Positions 25,093-32,133 of a DNA stretch of 32,133 bases are shown piece after piece. The position numbers were made by a program, and so were the translations under genes. The DNA is from Sediminibacillus albus (GTDB lineage: Bacteria > Bacillota > Bacilli > Bacillales > Amphibacillaceae). Every line of letters begins with the position of its first letter. Position 1 is the first letter of the stretch. The stretch lies in contig NZ_FNFL01000007.1 of the NCBI RefSeq assembly GCF_900101125.1, positions 1 through 32,133 of the forward strand. The letters run 5' to 3'. Below the pieces are notes generated by a model, which saw only the letters and a list, made by a program, of their open reading frames with translations, made no database searches and had not been told where the DNA came from.

Positions 25093-26046
25093 ATGATACT
25101 CAGATTCGGATACGTCTCAACTGCACTTTCTTTATGGGAAGCATCTCCTTCCCGAACCCTTACGTTCACAAATTGGAAAAAGCTGGACAAAAACTCCAGG
25201 AAGGAAAAGCTTCACCATCTCACTGAGCTGAATTTAACCAATACCATTCGAGTCCTTCACTACAATATTGCCCACGGAATCGATGTGTACCGAATGTCAT
25301 CTTCGCTTGTACCGCTCGCCACCCACCCGGAGGTGAAATGGGATTATGTCACCCCTTTTCGTCCTCTCTTTGAAGAGATAGGGGATTTGGTTCGAAAAAA
25401 TAAACTGCGTGTCAGCTTTCATCCAAACCAATTCACCTTATTCACAAGCTCGCAGGACCACGTCACGGATAATGCAATTATTGATATGACCTATCACTAT
25501 GACATGCTGGAAGCGATGGGATTACATAAGGAAGCAACGATGAACATCCATGTTGGCGGTGCTTATGGCAATAAGCAGGAAGCAGTCGAACGTTTTGACC
25601 AAAACTTTATCAAGCTTGAGGAAGAAATCCGCCGGCAAACCACCCTTGAAAACGATGATAAGACCTACACGGCAGCAGAAACCCTGCGAATTTGTGAAAA
25701 GCACGGAGTCCCTTTTGTTTTTGATTATCACCATCACTGGGCGAACCCGGGAGATGGAGAGTATGAAGATTTGCTTCCCAGAATTTTTGCCACGTGGGAG
25801 AGAACCGGCAAGTCACCAAAGTTTCACTTGTCCTCCCCTAAGTCAGAAAAGATCATCCGGGCACATGCTGATTATGTGGAAAAGGATTTTGCGATGGATT
25901 TTATTAAGGCTTTAAAGGCTCATGGACAATCCGCAGATATTATGATTGAAGCAAAAGCGAAAGATAAAGCAGCACTGAAGCTTGTGGAAGAGTTAGCAAA
26001 AGTCCGTGGGTTTAAGCGGGTGAATGGAGCGGCGATAGAGATATAA
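25093..26046 (+). CDS. uvsE: UV DNA damage endonuclease UvsE (UVDE)
   Basis: 317 residues from the ATG at 25093, which has GGAGTG 7 bases upstream; an in-frame TTG at 25048 lacks a ribosome site. It opens with the family signature ILRFGYVSTALSLWEASPSR. The metal-binding residues of the TIM barrel can be followed: VSFHPNQFTLFTS, MNIHVGGAYGNK, FVFDYHHHWANPG, KFHLSSPKS and IMIEAKAKDKA. The enzyme nicks DNA 5' of cyclobutane dimers and 6-4 photoproducts, starting an excision pathway independent of UvrABC. It helps protect DNA in germinating spores of Bacillus. A single gene; its neighbour, a coat protein, is also spore-linked. Confidence 0.95.
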   Translation: MILRFGYVSTALSLWEASPSRTLTFTNWKKLDKNSRKEKLHHLTELNLTNTIRVLHYNIAHGIDVYRMSSSLVPLATHPEVKWDYVTPFRPLFEEIGDLVRKNKLRVSFHPNQFTLFTSSQDHVTDNAIIDMTYHYDMLEAMGLHKEATMNIHVGGAYGNKQEAVERFDQNFIKLEEEIRRQTTLENDDKTYTAAETLRICEKHGVPFVFDYHHHWANPGDGEYEDLLPRIFATWERTGKSPKFHLSSPKSEKIIRAHADYVEKDFAMDFIKALKAHGQSADIMIEAKAKDKAALKLVEELAKVRGFKRVNGAAIEI

Positions 26047-26179
26047 CAATGGGATAACAAGCGATACAGCTTGTGATCATGGACACTTTTCCGTTTTTTC
26101 ATCCTATGCTCGATAAAAAGTAGGTTAGACAGGTCTAGGTACATGCAGTCAGAAGGGGGAAGTGCTCTATAGTAAAAAA

Positions 26180-26199
26180 CGAGGGGAAACTCCCCTTTG
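26180..26199 (+). terminator. short hairpin downstream of uvsE
   Basis: AGGGGA, loop AAC, TCCCCT, followed by TTG. It is the only stem of note between uvsE and the CRISPR locus and is a weak terminator candidate. Confidence 0.4.
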
Positions 26200-26307
26200 C
26201 TTATCTGCTATTATCGGACGGTGGTAGGAATGGGGGAAAAATAAGCTCCAATTGAATTAAAAACTAAACGAAAAAGCCTGCAATTAGATGCATTTCCCTA
26301 TATTTGG

Positions 26308-26337
26308 TTGACAGGCTTACGATGAAAATGATATATT
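26308..26337 (+). promoter_or_regulatory. tracrRNA promoter
   Basis: A perfect TTGACA (26308-26313), an 18-base spacer and TATATT (26332-26337). The predicted first transcribed base, about 26344, is the first base of the anti-repeat (GTCTCAT), which supports the call. Confidence 0.75.
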
Positions 26338-26343
26338 TTAATT

Positions 26344-26472
26344 GTCTCATATAACCGACGGGTTATATTACTACCAAAGAACACAGAATCTACTAAAATA
26401 AGGCCATTGTGCCGGAATTGACTCTAGTAGAGTCTGGAAAAGGACACTTACATTATTGTAAGTGTCCTTTTT
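26344..26472 (+). ncRNA. tracrRNA of the type II-A CRISPR system
   Basis: About 129 bases, same strand as cas9. Anti-repeat: GTCTCAT (26344-26350) is the exact complement of the last seven bases of the CRISPR repeat. TACTACC (26369-26375) continues that complement, then AAAGAACACAGA and, after a small bulge, TACTAAAAT (26391-26399) pair with the first 22 bases. Between the first two blocks lies an 18-base insertion that folds as ATAACC-GACG-GGTTAT. After the anti-repeat come the nexus (AAGGC..GCCGG, as in the S. aureus tracrRNA), a 6-bp hairpin GACTCT-AGT-AGAGTC (26420-26434), and a 14-bp terminator stem. The bulge spelling ACAGAATCTACTAAAA matches the S. aureus Cas9 tracrRNA as I remember it. 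Confidence 0.9.
26438..26472 (+). terminator. terminator of the tracrRNA
   Basis: AAAAGGACACTTAC, loop ATTATT, GTAAGTGTCCTTTT: a perfect 14-bp stem with five T at its end. It also forms the last hairpin of the tracrRNA. Confidence 0.85.
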
Positions 26473-26655
26473 GTGCTTCCTAAACTTCCATTCTAAGTTA
26501 TAAAACAAACAATAGATGAAGTTACCTTACCAGAAAGTGATGTTTAACTTTAAGCGAACTTATAGTGAGATTACGCAAGTTGAATTTCAAGAATAATGGA
26601 AAAATAATGGCAATTTAGTTATAATAGACTAAAAGCTGAAAGGGAGGTTCGGACT
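26473..26655. promoter_or_regulatory. cas9 upstream region with -10 box
   Basis: A perfect TATAAT at 26620-26625 lies 30 bases before the cas9 start; the -35 (ATGGAA, about 26596-26601) is poor. No further repeat, hairpin or gene is visible in the region, so the cas operon likely has its own modest promoter, separate from the tracrRNA. Confidence 0.55.
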
Positions 26656-29600
26656 ATGAAGCGGATTAAATTAGGTTTGGACATTGGAATCGGGTCTGTT
26701 GGTTGGGGTGTTATTGACCAAAATCAAAATATTATCGATGCAGGTGTTAGGTTGTTTCCGGAAGCGGATAAAAGCTTTAATGAAAGCAGAAGAAGTTATC
26801 GCGGAACAAGACGCTTACTTAGAAGAAGACAGCATCGGATCGACAGATTGTATCAGTTATTGGATGAATATCAGATATGGAAAATAGTGGATAGCGCGGA
26901 TTACCAAAAATATAACGTTACACCCTACCATTTACGTTTAAAAGGTTTAAAAGAAGCTTTGACAGATGAAGAGTTAACCATTGCCTTAATACATCTTGCT
27001 AAGAGAAGAGGAATACATAATTTAGATATAGCAGATGAAGAAAAAACAAGTAGCAATGAATTATCCACTTATGACCAAGTTAAAAAAAATAACAAGTTGC
27101 TTAAGGATAAGTATGTATGTGAAATACAGGTTGAACGATTAAATAAGGAAGGGCAAATACGTGGCCATCAAAATAGGTTCCAGACTTCTGATTATATTAA
27201 AGAAGCAACACGTATTCTAGATACGCAGTCAAGTCACAATCCCAAGATTACCAATGATTTTGTTGAGAGATATATAGAATTATTACAAAACCGGCGCGAA
27301 TACTATGAGGGACCTGGTTTTGGGAGTGAGTATGGATGGGAGCAAGATATAAAGAAATGGTATGAAAATATAATGGGGACATGCAGTTACTATCCAGACG
27401 AGTTGAGGGCTGTAAGAGAATCCTATTCAGCGCAGCTTTTTAATCTGCTGAATGATTTAAATAACTTAACATTGAATCGTGAAGAAAATATCAAGATAAC
27501 GCTGAATGAAAAACAGTGTATAGTAGACAACATATTTAAGAAAAGTAAATCGGTGTCTTTAAAAAGGATTGCTAAAGAGTTAGGCGTAAATGAGCATGAT
27601 ATAAAGGGTTTCCGAGTCGATACGAGAGGTAAGCCGCTTTTTACTTCCTTAACTACTTATCACGAAATAAAGAAAGCTACGAATAAACCGGTTGTTTTAA
27701 ATAGTGCCGGAGCAATAGATGAAATTGCGGAAATATTAACAATCTACCAATCAAAAAAGGATATTAAACAGGAACTTGAAAACAGCAATATTCCTTTAAA
27801 TGAGGAGGAATTGGATCACTTAAGCAACTTAAGTTATTCTGGCACCCACTCTTTAAGTCTGAAAATGATTAACAAAATTTTGCCTGACTTGTGGCAAACT
27901 ACGAAAAACCAAATGCAGTTGATTACAGAGCTCGGCTACAAGCCGAAAGATGTAGATTATGAGAATAGAAAATATATTCCGTTTTCTAAAATAGAGGATT
28001 ATATTTTATCCCCTGTTGTGAAAAGATCGTTTAAACAATCTGTTCGTATTATCAATTCCATCATTAAAAAATATGGAGTACCAGCTGAAATTATCATAGA
28101 GTTGGCAAGAGAGAAAAACAGCGATGATAAAAAGAAATTTTTTAGGGATTTAAATAAAAAGAATGAAGCTATAAACAAACAGGTTCGTGAAAAACTGGAA
28201 TCAATGAATATTGATGCCTCAAAAGGTGTATTTAATAAGTTAAGATTATGGCATCTTCAAGATGGGGTTTGCATGTACTCCATAAAACCTATTTTCATTG
28301 AAGATTTAATAAGCAATCCGCAAAATTATGAAATCGATCACATTATTCCTAAATCTGTTTCATTCGATGATTCTCTAAATAATAAAGTATTGGTTTATAA
28401 AGCTGAAAACCAGAAAAAGGGTAATTACACCCCTTTTCAATATTTCCAATCCAGTAAAACCGATACTAATTATGATAAATTCAAAGCCCATGTACTGCAG
28501 TTTGCAAAGTCATCAGAAAAAATGTCTCGAAAAAAGAAAGAATACTTGTTGGAAGAGCGGGATATTAACAAGTTCAACGTACAAAAAGATTTTATCAACC
28601 GAAATTTAGTTGATACCCGTTATGCCACAAGGGAAATACTATCTACATTACAGCAATTCTTCTCTGAAAATAACCAGAATGTAAAAGTGAAATCGATCAA
28701 TGGATCATTCACTCATTATCTTCGAAAGTTATGGGATTTTCCCAAAAACCGTGCAGCAGATTTTAAGCACCATGCGGAAGACGCACTTATTGTAGCAATG
28801 GCTAATCACATATTTGAATATCACAAATCCTTCAAAGCAGATCATTTAATTTTTGCTAATGATCACATGATTGACTCGGAAACAGGAGAAATATTATCAG
28901 AAGCACAATTCAAAGCAGCTTTGACGGAAAAAATGAGTAAAGTGAAGGCCATCAAAAATTACGCCGATTATAAGTATTCCTTTAAAGTTGATATGAAGCC
29001 GAACAGGCAGCTGATGAATGATACTTTGTTTTCGACAAGAACAAAGGGCGACGAAGAGTATGTGATAAATAAATTGTCAAATATTTATGATAAAGATAAC
29101 GATAAGTTGAAAAAAATGATGAAAAAAGCTCCGGAAAATTTATTAATGTATCACCATGATTTCAAAACTTTTGAAAAGTTAGAGCAAGTATTTGAACAAT
29201 ACAGCGAATCGAAAAATCCGTTGAACCAATTTTATGAAGAAACGGGAGATTATTTGCGGAAATATAGCAAGAAAGGGAATGGACCTGTTATTAAGTCGGT
29301 TAAGTATTATGGACAGAGACTTAGTGAGCACCATGATTTATCCCATAAATTTCATGCAAAAAATAAAAGAGTCATCAACCTGTCTATCAAACCATTTAGA
29401 ATGGATGTCTATAAGGATGGTAACCAGTTCAAATTTGCAACAGTCCGCTATAACAATTTGAAAGAGGAAAAAGAGGGATATCATATAGATAAGGAAGCGT
29501 ATAACAAAGAATTAACAGAAAAAAATATTAGTCCACATGCAACTTTTAAATTCAGTTTATACAAAAATGATATTTTGCAGTTGAATGGAGAGCGTTTTAG

Positions 29601-29817
29601 ACTGATAGGCGTAAACAATAATAGGCTTAACAAAATTGAGCTGAATACAGTGGAACATGACTATAAACAATATTGTGAACAACACGGAATTAAGAATAAT
29701 AGAATCGTTAAATATATATCTAAAAATACGGAAGATTTTTGCAAGATAACAACTGATGTATTAGGCAATAAGTATATTAGTAATAAAGAAAAATGGAAGA
29801 ACAACTTTAAAAAGTAA
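26656..29817 (+). CDS. cas9: Cas9, type II-A, Staphylococcus aureus Cas9-like
   Basis: A 1053-residue RNA-guided DNA endonuclease, the same length as S. aureus Cas9 and alignable by eye over most of it. RuvC-I has D9 (LGLDIGIGSVGW). The Arg-rich bridge helix is at about 43-72. The recognition lobe runs to about 430. RuvC-II has E482 (IIIELAREKNS). HNH has D561-H562 and N585 (EIDHIIPKSVSFDDS). RuvC-III has H706 and D709 (HHAEDALIVA). All catalytic residues are present, so both nuclease sites should work. The C-terminal wedge and PAM-interacting domain keeps N987, N988, E995 and R1016 but has K993 where S. aureus has R991. GGGAGG lies 9 bases before the ATG. cas1 follows after 14 bases. Confidence 0.98.
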   Translation: MKRIKLGLDIGIGSVGWGVIDQNQNIIDAGVRLFPEADKSFNESRRSYRGTRRLLRRRQHRIDRLYQLLDEYQIWKIVDSADYQKYNVTPYHLRLKGLKEALTDEELTIALIHLAKRRGIHNLDIADEEKTSSNELSTYDQVKKNNKLLKDKYVCEIQVERLNKEGQIRGHQNRFQTSDYIKEATRILDTQSSHNPKITNDFVERYIELLQNRREYYEGPGFGSEYGWEQDIKKWYENIMGTCSYYPDELRAVRESYSAQLFNLLNDLNNLTLNREENIKITLNEKQCIVDNIFKKSKSVSLKRIAKELGVNEHDIKGFRVDTRGKPLFTSLTTYHEIKKATNKPVVLNSAGAIDEIAEILTIYQSKKDIKQELENSNIPLNEEELDHLSNLSYSGTHSLSLKMINKILPDLWQTTKNQMQLITELGYKPKDVDYENRKYIPFSKIEDYILSPVVKRSFKQSVRIINSIIKKYGVPAEIIIELAREKNSDDKKKFFRDLNKKNEAINKQVREKLESMNIDASKGVFNKLRLWHLQDGVCMYSIKPIFIEDLISNPQNYEIDHIIPKSVSFDDSLNNKVLVYKAENQKKGNYTPFQYFQSSKTDTNYDKFKAHVLQFAKSSEKMSRKKKEYLLEERDINKFNVQKDFINRNLVDTRYATREILSTLQQFFSENNQNVKVKSINGSFTHYLRKLWDFPKNRAADFKHHAEDALIVAMANHIFEYHKSFKADHLIFANDHMIDSETGEILSEAQFKAALTEKMSKVKAIKNYADYKYSFKVDMKPNRQLMNDTLFSTRTKGDEEYVINKLSNIYDKDNDKLKKMMKKAPENLLMYHHDFKTFEKLEQVFEQYSESKNPLNQFYEETGDYLRKYSKKGNGPVIKSVKYYGQRLSEHHDLSHKFHAKNKRVINLSIKPFRMDVYKDGNQFKFATVRYNNLKEEKEGYHIDKEAYNKELTEKNISPHATFKFSLYKNDILQLNGERFRLIGVNNNRLNKIELNTVEHDYKQYCEQHGIKNNRIVKYISKNTEDFCKITTDVLGNKYISNKEKWKNNFKK

Positions 29818-29831
29818 CCGGGGGTGAGGAG

Positions 29832-30740
29832 TTGGGATGGCGGATCATTCACATTACCAACGTGGATCAGTTGTCGCTACAACTGGATAATTTGAAGGTA
29901 AGGAAATCAGATGATGAATTAAAGATTCCTTTACATGATATCTTCGCTATTGTTATTGAAGACCTTACATGTAAACTGACAAGTCGTCTCATGATCGAAC
30001 TATCGAAGCATAATATTTTGGTATTGCTATGTAATCAACAATTTTTACCGGAGTGCGTAATTCAGCCTGTTACTGGTCACGCTCTCCAATATCGCCAAAT
30101 GATAAAACAATTGAATTGGTCGGTGGAAAACAAATATATTCTATGGCAGCAAATCATCAAGAAAAAAGTTAAAAATCAAGCAGAGGTAATGCAACGCAAT
30201 CATGTTGAAAAACATAGAATCAATAAGTTATTTGAATTAGCCAGCCGTGTGGAGCAAAATGATAAAAACAATATAGAGGGACAGGCAGCACGTATTTATT
30301 TCAATAGCTTTTTTGATGAAAATTATTCAAGGAGCAACCAAAACTATATTGAAAATGCTGCACTTAACTATGGGTATGCTATTGCCCAATCGGCAATAGC
30401 GCGTACAGTAGTGGCCAAAGGCCTGATTTCTGGGTTAGGGATCAACCATAAAGGTGAAAGAAACCCGCATAATTTAGCTTCGGATATCATAGAGCCTTTT
30501 CGACAAATAATCGACTACTTTGTGATAAAACATCCACCTGAAGGATATTTGACTAAAAACTATCGCATTCAATTAATCAACCTGTTGCATGCCAAAATAT
30601 TAATTGATGGTAAAATGCAAACCTTTATTCGAGCCATTGAAATTACAATTGATTCTTTCCTGGAATTTTTCGAAACTGGCAAATCAGAAAAAATCAAGTT
30701 ACCAACATTAGAAAAAATAGCGTTATATGAGCAGCCTTAG
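29832..30740 (+). CDS. cas1: Cas1, CRISPR spacer integrase (type II)
   Basis: A 302-residue protein starting at TTG with GTGAGGAG in front; the nearby ATG is out of frame. The start (WRIIHITNVDQLSLQLDNL) is typical of type II Cas1. The metal-binding triad is E149 (NIEGQAARIYF), H206 (GLGINHKGERNPHNLA) and E221 (DIIEPFRQIIDYF). Together with Cas2 it forms the complex that inserts new spacers next to the leader; in type II-A systems Csn2 and Cas9 also take part. It overlaps cas2 by 14 bases. Confidence 0.97.
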   Translation: MGWRIIHITNVDQLSLQLDNLKVRKSDDELKIPLHDIFAIVIEDLTCKLTSRLMIELSKHNILVLLCNQQFLPECVIQPVTGHALQYRQMIKQLNWSVENKYILWQQIIKKKVKNQAEVMQRNHVEKHRINKLFELASRVEQNDKNNIEGQAARIYFNSFFDENYSRSNQNYIENAALNYGYAIAQSAIARTVVAKGLISGLGINHKGERNPHNLASDIIEPFRQIIDYFVIKHPPEGYLTKNYRIQLINLLHAKILIDGKMQTFIRAIEITIDSFLEFFETGKSEKIKLPTLEKIALYEQP

Positions 30741-31053
30741 ATTTGTGAGAGTCATGATAATGTTCGATTTGCCCGTGGAAACAAAAAAACAAAGAAGAAC
30801 CTATTCGAAATTCCGGAAAGAGTTAATAAAGCACGGCTTCTTAATGATGCAGTATTCTATCTATGTTAAATCCTGTCTAAATAAAGAAGCTGCTGAGGGT
30901 ACCATACACCTAGTGAAACGTTTCCTCCCCAGGGATGGTCATGTGCGATCCATTATTATTACGGAAAAGCAATTTGAAAAAATGAAAATATTGGTGGGAG
31001 AAGAAGATAAGAATATTGAAATATTGGGGGAAAATAGAACAATTGAATTCTAA
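30727..31053 (+). CDS. cas2: Cas2, adaptation complex subunit
   Basis: A 108-residue ferredoxin-fold protein. The signature strand is VRVMIMFDLPVETKKQRR with the conserved D14, followed by FRKELIKHGFLMMQYSIYVK. It bridges two Cas1 dimers during spacer integration. The ATG lies inside the end of cas1 (ATGAGCAGCC), so its translation is coupled to that gene. It is slightly long at the N-terminus; starting at M10 is possible but has no better ribosome site. Confidence 0.96.
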   Translation: MSSLRFVRVMIMFDLPVETKKQRRTYSKFRKELIKHGFLMMQYSIYVKSCLNKEAAEGTIHLVKRFLPRDGHVRSIIITEKQFEKMKILVGEEDKNIEILGENRTIEF

Positions 31054-31065
31054 GGTGGTGTATGT

Positions 31066-32079
31066 TTGGATTTACGATTATTGGTTCGGAAAGATGCTGA
31101 AGATTATGAGCTGAATATAGGAAAATATAGTTCCTTGTTTGTCAACTACACAACAAATGAACGAGCGCTGATACAACCTCTTATTGATTTCTTTCAACCG
31201 AGGAGTAAAGGGAAAAATGACGTGAGAGTCTATGATATAGTGAATGAATATGAGGAGCTAGCCAGTTCTAGATATCATGCGCTAATGTTTACGAATGACA
31301 TATTGTTAGAGGAAACAAAACTTGGTTCTAAGTCCTTACTAAAAGGCCAAGTAAAACAAAATTTGCTAAATAATGTAGAAGCAGATGGCTATATAAATAA
31401 TATTAATGTCTTAATTGAGGATCTGATTGAACAATCAATTTCAGAATTGCCAGTTAGGCCCCGTTTGCTAACCTATGACTCCCTTATTAAACTTTTAGAA
31501 ATTGATCTTGGTTCTGATATGCTCGGTGAGACGAACCACTTTATGCATCAGAATAAGTTGCTATTGCCTATTTTAAATAAGTACTTAGTTAACAATTTAA
31601 AGCAGCCTGGAATCGTCTTTTTCTTCTATCCTGAAACATATCTTAGTCCTAAAGAGCAAACTGAAATGCATCAGTTACTTCAAATCTTTAGTGAAAATAT
31701 CCCTGTATTTGTAATCACTAAATCGAAACAGTTTTTAAGTGATGAATTAATAGGGATGAACTATTTTATTCGTAACAATCAAATATTTACGAATGAATTT
31801 ATTGAAGAGTTGGAATGGAATAGTCCCGTTAACTATGATTTTAGTGATTTGGAAAACAGAGCAGTAACTTTATTCCATCGTTTTGCCGATGTATTAGAAT
31901 TAAATCCTACTATTTCTAACTATACAGATGCAGATGTCGTATTGTTTACTTCGATTGATTTATTTGTAATTGTATCTTTGTTATTTAGAATGAAGTATGA
32001 CTTTGAACTGAATGTAGATGAATCGAGTATAGATGCGCCGGTCTATAAGTATATTGTAGATATTTATGAAAAGATTTGA
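31066..32079 (+). CDS. csn2: Csn2-family adaptation protein, long form
   Basis: 337 residues from a TTG with AAGGTGG 7 bases upstream; the ATG at 31062 is out of frame and closes quickly. Position after cas2 and before the array identifies it as the fourth gene of a type II-A locus. At 337 residues it is much longer than the S. pyogenes Csn2 (about 220) and closer to the long forms of some streptococcal and staphylococcal loci. Residues 185-215 (KQPGIVFFFYPETYLSPKEQ) and 215-240 look like core strands and helices of the Csn2 ATPase-like fold, but no Walker A motif is visible. Csn2 forms rings that bind DNA ends during spacer capture. The family assignment rests mainly on context. Confidence 0.8.
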   Translation: MDLRLLVRKDAEDYELNIGKYSSLFVNYTTNERALIQPLIDFFQPRSKGKNDVRVYDIVNEYEELASSRYHALMFTNDILLEETKLGSKSLLKGQVKQNLLNNVEADGYINNINVLIEDLIEQSISELPVRPRLLTYDSLIKLLEIDLGSDMLGETNHFMHQNKLLLPILNKYLVNNLKQPGIVFFFYPETYLSPKEQTEMHQLLQIFSENIPVFVITKSKQFLSDELIGMNYFIRNNQIFTNEFIEELEWNSPVNYDFSDLENRAVTLFHRFADVLELNPTISNYTDADVVLFTSIDLFVIVSLLFRMKYDFELNVDESSIDAPVYKYIVDIYEKI

Positions 32080-32095
32080 TATGTTTTCATTAGAG
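32080..32095 (+). promoter_or_regulatory. leader end next to the CRISPR array
   Basis: Only 16 bases separate the csn2 stop codon from the first repeat. The last seven, ATTAGAG (32089-32095), differ by one base from ATTTGAG, the leader-anchoring sequence used for spacer insertion in streptococcal type II-A systems. The rest of the leader must lie within csn2. Confidence 0.6.
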
Positions 32096-32133
32096 GTTTT
32101 AGTACTCTGTGTTTTTAGGTAGTAATGAGACAA
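32096..32133 (+). CRISPR. first repeat of a type II-A CRISPR array (runs past the window)
   Basis: A 36-base repeat at 32096-32131 begins GTTTTAGTACTCTGTG and ends AATGAGAC. It is closely related to the S. aureus Cas9-type repeat (GTTTTAGTACTCTGT...). Its complement is found in the tracrRNA at 26344-26399. Only two bases of the first spacer (AA) are inside the window, so spacer content cannot be read. Orientation and position just after csn2 show that this is the leader-proximal end. Confidence 0.9.

Noticed and set aside
26274-26318. AAGCCTG / CAGGCTT inverted repeat overlapping the tracrRNA -35 box
   Set aside because: A 7-bp stem with a 31-base loop is likely chance, although it could be an operator.
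26047-26655. Search for a degenerate CRISPR repeat or scaRNA-like second anti-repeat upstream of cas9
   Set aside because: Apart from the single anti-repeat in the tracrRNA, no further repeat-like match was seen by eye.

Overview
The window reads as a piece of chromosome from a low-GC, spore-forming member of the Bacillaceae, probably an Oceanobacillus/Virgibacillus-like relative. The grounds are a 23S-5S rRNA end followed by fourteen tRNA genes in an order like the B. subtilis rrnD/trnD cluster, a CotF-type coat protein, UvsE, strong Gram-positive ribosome binding sites, a group IIC intron remnant that closely resembles the Oceanobacillus iheyensis intron, and dispersed palindromic repeats of kinds common in Bacillaceae. 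No species can be named from the sequence alone.

Layout. 1-2110: the 3' end of a ribosomal operon (23S end, 5S, 14 tRNAs, terminator). 2110-7090: an AT-rich island directly behind tRNA-Leu. It holds two broken tyrosine-recombinase fragments in opposite orientations and one very large (1349 aa) YobI/KAP-type P-loop NTPase with two membrane segments, closed by a perfect 36-base palindrome. 7260-17600: ordinary accessory genes: a Tyr-rich small protein, a PadR/HAAS regulator pair, a truncated group IIC intron sitting exactly behind a terminator hairpin, an AraC regulator, tandem NTF2-like and DinB proteins, a membrane protein, a divergent CPBP protease and MerR regulator, and a catalase. 17600-22400: a TetR-MMPL-secreted coiled-coil efflux module with a Bacillaceae repeat in its control region. 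22400-23800: a MITE-like element with 20-base terminal inverted repeats, then an ArsR-VOC operon whose promoter contains the operator and leaves no room for a leader. 24080-26050: CotF-like coat protein, a decayed 5-formyl-THF cyclo-ligase-like start, and UvsE.

26300-32133: a complete type II-A CRISPR-Cas locus in one orientation: tracrRNA with its own promoter and terminator, cas9 (1053 aa, clearly of the Staphylococcus aureus Cas9 type), cas1, cas2, a long csn2, and the first 36-base CRISPR repeat only 16 bases after csn2. The array continues beyond the window. The tracrRNA anti-repeat matches that repeat at both ends but is split by an 18-base hairpin insertion. Together with changes in the Cas9 residues expected to read the PAM, this is the most unusual signal here. 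Cas9, Cas1, Cas2 and Csn2 would capture spacers. Cas9 with crRNA:tracrRNA would cut matching invaders. The YobI/KAP NTPase next to the tRNA cluster may be a second, independent defence gene, but that is inference from family and location.

No completely unknown multi-gene system is obvious. The best candidates for new biology are the split anti-repeat, the PAM-reading changes, the short leader and the isolated giant NTPase.
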